Shown here: piece after piece, positions 4,901 to 8,753 of the stretch
Numbering within the stretch: the first letter of the stretch is position 1
Layout of the letters: every line of letters starts with the position of its first letter
Source: Candidatus Iainarchaeum sp.
GTDB taxonomy: Archaea; Iainarchaeota; Iainarchaeia; Iainarchaeales; GCA-2688035
Assembly: GCA_017608725.1 (NCBI GenBank)
Contig: JAFCFG010000029.1
Location: 1-8,753 of the forward strand
DNA length: 8,753 nt
Direction of reading: 5' to 3'
Notes under the pieces: generated by a model
What the model saw: the letters and a program-made list of their open reading frames with translations, nothing else
Told to the model about the DNA's origin: nothing
Database searches by the model: none
Program-made: the position numbers and the translations under genes

Positions 4901-5701
4901 TTACTTTAATTCTTCAACCTTCTCCATCTTCTTAACATCAGCCGGCTTCAAATTGTAAATCCCATCAAACAACTGCTGTTTAAATGCAGCTGGCGTATTG
5001 GCTTTCTGGGCTGCAAGCTCTGCTGCAATCCCAAAGCAGCTCAACGCAGCTGCACTTGCCTTTGCATGGTCCACCTCAACAGCAGCAAAGCACCCAAGCA
5101 AGGAAGCTGCCAAGCAGCCGCTGCCAACAAATTCCCCCATTAGGGGATGCCCGTTCTTAACCAAGTAGTTTTTTCCGGTAAAAGATGCAACAACATCCTC
5201 CTTTCCTGTAACAACAACCGTATTGGTTCTCTCCCTTGCAAGCTTTTTTGCAAGCTTTGCAACGTTTTCCTCTACTTTAACAGCCTCAACGCCCCTAGTA
5301 AAAACATCCGCTCCAGACAGCTTTGCTATCTCGCTCTGGTTTCCCTTCACTATGTCTATTCTGGCGGAATCAAGGATTTCAATTGCTTTCTCTGTTCTCA
5401 ATGAGGTTGCTCCAACCCCAACTGCATCCAGCACAACAGGGTGCTGTGATTCATTTGCCTTCTTTGCAGCAGCAACCATGCTGTCAACCAATTCCGGTGT
5501 TAAGGTTCCAATGTTTAGAACAAGGGCGTTTGCCATTCCCTGCATTTCGCTGCTTTCCTCAATTGCGTGAGCCATTACTGGCAGCGCGCCAATTGCCCTC
5601 ACAATGTTTGCGCAATCGTAGATAGTAACCCAATTCGTTATATGGTGCACCAGGGGCTTCTTCTCCCTCAGTTTTTCAAGAACTTTGCCGGAATCAATCA
5701 A
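4901..5701 (-). CDS. thiM: hydroxyethylthiazole kinase
   Basis: ThiM phosphorylates 4-methyl-5-(2-hydroxyethyl)thiazole with ATP so that salvaged thiazole can enter thiamine synthesis. The 266-residue ribokinase-like protein has PLVHHITNWVT (16-26), PVMAHAIEES (41-50), LNIGTL (62-67), VLDAVGVGA (90-98), IVKGNQSEI (117-125), VVTGKED (163-169) and the catalytic loop GSGC (193-196) whose cysteine matches the active-site cysteine of the Bacillus enzyme. The start is the TTG at 5701: an in-frame TAA lies immediately before it, and GGTGG lies 6 nt upstream. It is the first gene of the operon and diverges from ubiA. Its presence with ThiE and ThiC but no thiazole synthase here suggests salvage of the thiazole half. 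Confidence 0.95.
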   Translation of the reverse strand: MIDSGKVLEKLREKKPLVHHITNWVTIYDCANIVRAIGALPVMAHAIEESSEMQGMANALVLNIGTLTPELVDSMVAAAKKANESQHPVVLDAVGVGATSLRTEKAIEILDSARIDIVKGNQSEIAKLSGADVFTRGVEAVKVEENVAKLAKKLARERTNTVVVTGKEDVVASFTGKNYLVKNGHPLMGEFVGSGCLAASLLGCFAAVEVDHAKASAAALSCFGIAAELAAQKANTPAAFKQQLFDGIYNLKPADVKKMEKVEELK

Positions 5702-5742
5702 TTAAAACCACCCTGCTTCAATAATCCATTTGCCAAACAACC

Positions 5743-5748
5743 TTTTAA
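5743..5748 (-). promoter_or_regulatory. possible TATA box of the thiamine operon
   Basis: Minus-strand TTAAAA, preceded by the purine-rich AAAAAGGG that could act as a TFB-recognition element, lies about 45 nt before the thiM start. Transcription near 5720 would give a leader of about 20 nt containing the GGTGG ribosome site. The match is weak. Confidence 0.35.
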
Positions 5749-5795
5749 CCCTTTTTCTTTTCTCTTCTGCTATCTGAATGCAGTTCTTCCCTGTT

Positions 5796-5870
5796 TTTTC
5801 CTTACCACATCCAACCTAATTTTTCCTTACCACATCCAACCTAATTTTTCCTTACCACATCCAACCTAAT
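5796..5870. repeat. three perfect 25-bp tandem repeats
   Basis: Units at 5796-5820, 5821-5845 and 5846-5870 are identical, with no spacers; each contains CTTACCACATCCAACC flanked by T-rich and A/T-rich ends. They sit between the divergent thiM and ubiA genes, directly before the ubiA promoter. The absence of spacers rules out a CRISPR array. They may bind a regulator or be a recent slippage expansion. Confidence 0.9.
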
Positions 5871-5887
5871 TATTTGTGAAATAATAA

Positions 5888-5895
5888 TTTTATAA
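5888..5895 (+). promoter_or_regulatory. TATA box for the prenyltransferase gene
   Basis: TTTTATAA is centred about 29 nt before the ATG at 5921, which fits a leaderless or nearly leaderless transcript. It lies 17 bases after the last tandem repeat. Confidence 0.55.
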
Positions 5896-5920
5896 CCCTT
5901 TTTAACAAACCATTATGTGA

Positions 5921-6745
5921 ATGCCAGTAAAGCACTTTATTTCCATGATTAGGCCATTGAACTGCGTGATGGCTGCATTTGGCACATTCATTGGCTACAG
6001 CATAGGCCACGGATTTATACACTTGCAGCCAGAGTTAAATATTGCAATGCTTGTTGCATTTCTTGTTTGCGCTGGCGGAATGGTGTTAAATGATTACTTT
6101 GACAGGTTTGTTGACAGGAAGCTCCATCCTGAAAAGCCCCTACCCAGTGGAAAAATTGGCGCAGAATCCGCGATATTGTACGCTGTTGCCCTATTCTTTG
6201 TTGGAAATGTTCTTGCATTTCTTTTCCTTTCCAAAACCAGTTTTCTGATTGCGTTTGCCTTCACTGTTCTGTTAATTCTTTACTCTAGGTTTCTCCCCCA
6301 AGCGAAGTATATCGGCAACTGGGTTGTTGCCTCTGGAACTGCTTTCACCCTAGTCTTTGGTGCCTCGCTAATCAACAGCTATGCAATTGTTCTATTCTTT
6401 GCCTTTGCAGCATTGTTTGCAAACCTCGCCAGAGAACTGATAAAGGACCTGGAGGATGTTAAGGCTGACACTGGCTACAAGAAAAGCCTGCCAATGCTTT
6501 TGAGTGAGAAAAAGGTTATTTTGATTGTTTTGCTCTACTACTTGCTTGCAATTGCACTGGTTTACTTACCTGCTTTTCTTGGCTTCTTTGCAAAGCCGGC
6601 TTTCCTGGCTGTTGTTTCAATTGCAAACTGGCTTTTCATTCTAAGCCTTGCAAAAACAGTGGAGAAAAAATTCAAGAAAGCCCAATTCATCTCCAAGATA
6701 GCAATGCTGATTGCATTGATTGGGTTTCTTTTGGGAGTGGTCTGA
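5921..6745 (+). CDS. ubiA: UbiA-family prenyltransferase, probable digeranylgeranylglyceryl phosphate synthase
   Basis: A 274-residue integral membrane protein with about eight hydrophobic segments. It carries the two aspartate-rich motifs of the UbiA superfamily: N57-DYFDRFVD65, followed by RKLHPEKPLPSG (66-77), and D176-LEDVKAD183. In archaea the closest role is (S)-2,3-di-O-geranylgeranylglyceryl phosphate synthase, which adds the second geranylgeranyl chain to the glycerol backbone of membrane ether lipids; the HPxKPLPSG stretch and size agree. Quinone-type prenyltransferases share the fold, so the substrate is inferred. The ATG at 5921 is placed by the TATA box at the distance expected for leaderless starts. 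The gene diverges from the thiamine operon and has no functional link with it. Confidence 0.85.
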   Translation: MPVKHFISMIRPLNCVMAAFGTFIGYSIGHGFIHLQPELNIAMLVAFLVCAGGMVLNDYFDRFVDRKLHPEKPLPSGKIGAESAILYAVALFFVGNVLAFLFLSKTSFLIAFAFTVLLILYSRFLPQAKYIGNWVVASGTAFTLVFGASLINSYAIVLFFAFAALFANLARELIKDLEDVKADTGYKKSLPMLLSEKKVILIVLLYYLLAIALVYLPAFLGFFAKPAFLAVVSIANWLFILSLAKTVEKKFKKAQFISKIAMLIALIGFLLGVV

Positions 6746-6817
6746 AACAGAAGAAGGTTGCCCCCTTTCTTCCCAGAAAGGCCATGAAATACCATTAAAA
6801 AAGAGTTTTTCCCATTA

Positions 6818-6825
6818 ATTTAAAT
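6818..6825 (+). promoter_or_regulatory. TATA box for the COG1395-type regulator
   Basis: ATTTAAAT is centred about 22 nt before the ATG at 6844, consistent with a leaderless start. The gap after ubiA is 98 nt, so the gene probably has its own promoter. Confidence 0.45.
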
Positions 6826-6843
6826 GTTTTCCAGTGGTCTGAA

Positions 6844-7773
6844 ATGAGAGAAGCAACTCTTTTGAGGGCAATTGCCTTGCTGCAGGAAAGGGGCTTTTCT
6901 GTTGAAAGCTTTCTTCACAGCAATGCCTGCTTTGACCTTGTGGCAAAAAGACATGGCCTCGTCCTAGTCGTAAAGGTCTTCAGTAACATTGATGCTTTGA
7001 GGGAAGAGCACGCAGCTGAATTGAGGAAAATTGCTACATTGTTCAATGCAACTGTTTTGATTATTGGGGAGAAGAGCAAGGCCTTCTCCCTGAAAAAAGG
7101 CGTTTTATACGAGAGATATGGCTTGACTGCTTTGAATCTTGCTTCCTTCAAAGGGCTTTTGAGCGAGCGCTTTCCAGCAGTGAGGTATTTTAAGGGCAGG
7201 AACATTGTTAAGTTAGACAAAGAAAAACTGAGGAAGAAAAGGAAGCAGCTGGGTTTGACTTTGCAGCAGCTTGCTACAAAGGTTGACAGTTCTGTTGAAT
7301 CAATCCACAGGTATGAGAAGGGAGCAGCAGCTTCCCTTTCAGTAGCTGAGAAGCTTGAGGGTGCCCTCTCCGCTAACCTAATCAAGAGAATTGACCTGTT
7401 TGTAGCACAGAAGCCGAGCGAGAAAGAGATAAAGGAGCTTTACAGCGAGGAAATTGACGACAAGGCATTGGGAAAGGTGCATGATTTGGGAGTGAAAATA
7501 GCCCTGTTTGAACACGCACCATTCAAGGCCTACAGCAAGCCTGATGAAAACCTGTTGATTGGAAAGGGCGAGAAAAAAATTGAGATCAGAAAAAGGGCAA
7601 TTGAGTTGGGCAAGACAAAGGGCGTTTTAAAGGGCAAGCCGGTTATAATTGCAAGTGAAACAAAGTACAAGAGGGTAGAACAGGTTCCGGTTGTTGCAGA
7701 GGAAGAGCTCAGTTCTCTGGGCAAATTCAAGGACCTCGTACTGTTGATTAAGGAAAGAGAGCAGCTGGATTAA
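6844..7773 (+). CDS. archaeal transcription regulator with Cro/C1-type helix-turn-helix (COG1395-like)
   Basis: A 309-residue protein in three parts. Residues 1 to about 115 form an alpha/beta domain with the pattern CFDLVAKRHGLVLVVKVFSNIDAL, reminiscent of restriction-endonuclease-like folds, as seen in archaeal COG1395 regulators. Residues about 128-185 are a Cro/C1 helix-turn-helix (LRKKRKQLGLTLQQLATKV, then SVESIHRYEKG). The C-terminal part (about 186-309) is lysine-rich with conserved-looking segments such as the KGVLKGKPVII stretch, and I do not recognise it. The family is widespread in archaea with poorly known targets. Whether the N-terminal domain is catalytic is doubtful, as I see no clear D-ExK triad. 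The start is supported by the upstream TATA box. The next gene, pcm, is 62 nt downstream on the same strand. Confidence 0.8.
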   Translation: MREATLLRAIALLQERGFSVESFLHSNACFDLVAKRHGLVLVVKVFSNIDALREEHAAELRKIATLFNATVLIIGEKSKAFSLKKGVLYERYGLTALNLASFKGLLSERFPAVRYFKGRNIVKLDKEKLRKKRKQLGLTLQQLATKVDSSVESIHRYEKGAAASLSVAEKLEGALSANLIKRIDLFVAQKPSEKEIKELYSEEIDDKALGKVHDLGVKIALFEHAPFKAYSKPDENLLIGKGEKKIEIRKRAIELGKTKGVLKGKPVIIASETKYKRVEQVPVVAEEELSSLGKFKDLVLLIKEREQLD

Positions 7774-7835
7774 GAATTTTCTTTTGGAGGAAATGGGTTA
7801 GAATCAATTTTCTTTAAGAAAAGGGGCAATTTGGA

Positions 7836-8492
7836 TTGGGCAAAATAGATTTCGCTGCAAAAAGGAAAGAGCTTGTTGAAGATATGGTTGCCAGAGGCAC
7901 CCTTAGAAGCAAAAATGTCCAAGAAGCCTTTCTCACTGTTCCCAGGGAAAAATTCTTTCTACCAGAGATTTTGGACCAAGCGTACGTTGACCACGCCTTT
8001 CCAATTGGTTCAGGCCAAACCATATCGCAACCAAGCACTATTGCAGTAATGCTTGAAATGCTTGCTGTTCAAAGGGGAAACAATGTTTTGGAGGTTGGAG
8101 CTGGTTCAGGCTATGTTGCTGCCTTGCTGAGCGAGTTGGTTGGAGACCAGGGAAATGTTTTTGCAGTAGAGATGATTCACGAACTCTGCCAGAGGGCGAT
8201 CAAAACACTTGTACAGCTCGGCTACAAAAATGTCCACATGAACTGCTGTGACGGCGGCCTTGGCTGGAAGGAGAAAGCACCCTTTGACAGAATTATTATC
8301 AGCGCTGCATGCAATGAAGCCCCATTGCCTTTAATCAAGCAGTTGAAGGAGCAGGGCAAGCTGGTTGCCCCAGTTGGCGGAAAGTATGCCCAAGACCTAA
8401 TTTTGATTGAGAAGGAAAAGGGAAAAGGCATTGAAAAAACAAGGCAGGGCAGTTTTGTTTTTGTTCCATTGAGGGGAAAGCACGGCCAGTAA
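7836..8492 (+). CDS. pcm: protein-L-isoaspartate O-methyltransferase
   Basis: Pcm transfers a methyl group from S-adenosylmethionine to abnormal L-isoaspartyl residues, beginning the repair of aged proteins in the cytosol. The 218-residue protein shows the family start DFAAKRKELVEDMV (5-18), VPREKFF (35-41), the substrate-binding GQTISQPS (60-67) with its conserved serine, and the SAM-binding motif I VLEVGAGSGYVAALL (84-98), with an acidic post-I residue in FAVEM. The central FDRIIISAAC and the closing LVAPVGG are also typical. The start is TTG 7836: a TAA lies 18 nt upstream in frame, GGGG lies nine nt upstream, and the next ATG would cut into the first helix. It is probably transcribed with or just after the upstream regulator and meets the next gene tail to tail, only 3 nt apart. 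Confidence 0.94.
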   Translation: MGKIDFAAKRKELVEDMVARGTLRSKNVQEAFLTVPREKFFLPEILDQAYVDHAFPIGSGQTISQPSTIAVMLEMLAVQRGNNVLEVGAGSGYVAALLSELVGDQGNVFAVEMIHELCQRAIKTLVQLGYKNVHMNCCDGGLGWKEKAPFDRIIISAACNEAPLPLIKQLKEQGKLVAPVGGKYAQDLILIEKEKGKGIEKTRQGSFVFVPLRGKHGQ

Positions 8493-8495
8493 TCT

Positions 8496-8753
8496 TCAAA
8501 GATTCCAAATCCAGCCCCCCCTTGAATAAAGCACTACCCTGTCTTTTACTCTGTCGTAGACCCCTACTCTATTTACATTAATCATTTTCATCATGTCTTC
8601 TTCAAAGGCATGTCGCAATGCTGCCCTAATCTCGCTTTCACTTAAATTCGTTCCCCTCCTCAATTCTATTACAATTGTGTTGTCAAAAAGGCCACTGTAG
8701 GAGAACTCAAAGTTTTCTGCCTCCTTCAGAACAGCATTCTTCAAGCCACGCCA
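8496..8753 (-). CDS. hypothetical protein, C-terminal part, cut by the window edge
   Basis: An open frame runs from the right edge to the stop at 8496, at least 85 residues. A TTG at 8744 could start it, but codons W-R-G continue upstream to the edge with no stop and no visible ribosome site, so the 5' end is probably outside the window. The visible part is soluble and mixed alpha/beta: a strand FEFSYSGLFDNTIVIELRR, a helix SESEIRAALRHAFEEDMMKM, then strands around NRVGVYDRVKDRVVLYSRG, ending in WIWNL. I do not recognise the family. Coding is supported by the length, composition and tight tail-to-tail packing with pcm. Confidence 0.6.
   Translation of the reverse strand, partial: WRGLKNAVLKEAENFEFSYSGLFDNTIVIELRRGTNLSESEIRAALRHAFEEDMMKMINVNRVGVYDRVKDRVVLYSRGGWIWNL

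Noticed and set aside
1947..5625. Plus-strand open frames across the thiamine operon
   Set aside because: They are out-of-frame shadows of thiL, thiC, thiE and thiM, with low-complexity phenylalanine- and serine-rich translations and no ribosome sites.
5796..5870. Repeats as a CRISPR array
   Set aside because: The three 25-bp units are directly adjacent with no spacers, and no cas gene is in the window.
6736..6844. Direct repeat AGTGGTCTGAAA at 6736-6747 and 6833-6844
   Set aside because: Twelve bases at the ubiA stop and the next gene's start, with no further symmetry or mobile gene between them; chance or a small duplication is enough.
6915..7730. Minus-strand frames inside the COG1395-type regulator
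   Set aside because: They are antisense shadows of a well-supported gene on the plus strand.

Overview
The window reads as a piece of an archaeal chromosome. It carries the 53-residue zinc-ribbon ribosomal protein L40e, a UbiA-family prenyltransferase of the type that makes archaeal ether lipids, a predicted transcription regulator of the archaeal COG1395 type, TATA boxes with very short or no leaders, and a tRNA gene interrupted in the archaeal manner. Gene density is high, intergenic spaces are short and TTG starts are frequent. I would guess a small-genome euryarchaeal or DPANN lineage, but the lineage cannot be fixed from this sequence alone.

Left part (1-1670): an accessory region. A minus-strand RelE-type toxin with a ribbon-helix-helix antitoxin (123-595) has a palindromic operator at 614-631. 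Next comes a minus-strand tRNA-Glu(UUC) at 763-943 with two introns, one in the anticodon loop and one in the D-loop. Each can be folded with bulge-helix-bulge features, and removing both leaves a regular 75-nt tRNA. A degenerate, apparently intronless copy of the tRNA 3' half lies at 661-711, and a further match to the tRNA 3' end lies at 29-44, so the RelE module sits between tRNA-derived segments. A second toxin-antitoxin pair (ribbon-helix-helix plus MazF, 1123-1667, plus strand) follows, with a perfect 24-bp palindrome over its promoter.

Middle part (1721-5701): the L40e gene (plus strand) faces a minus-strand thiamine operon in the order thiM, thiE, thiC, thiL. ThiC makes the pyrimidine phosphate, ThiM phosphorylates salvaged thiazole alcohol, ThiE joins the two halves into thiamine phosphate, and ThiL makes thiamine diphosphate. 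No thiazole synthase or HMP-phosphate kinase (ThiD) is in the window. The thiM-thiE gap is packed with inverted repeats.

Right part (5702-8753): the divergent region between thiM and ubiA holds three perfect 25-bp tandem repeats. Then, on the plus strand, come ubiA, the COG1395-type regulator and protein-L-isoaspartate methyltransferase (pcm). A minus-strand hypothetical gene runs off the right edge.
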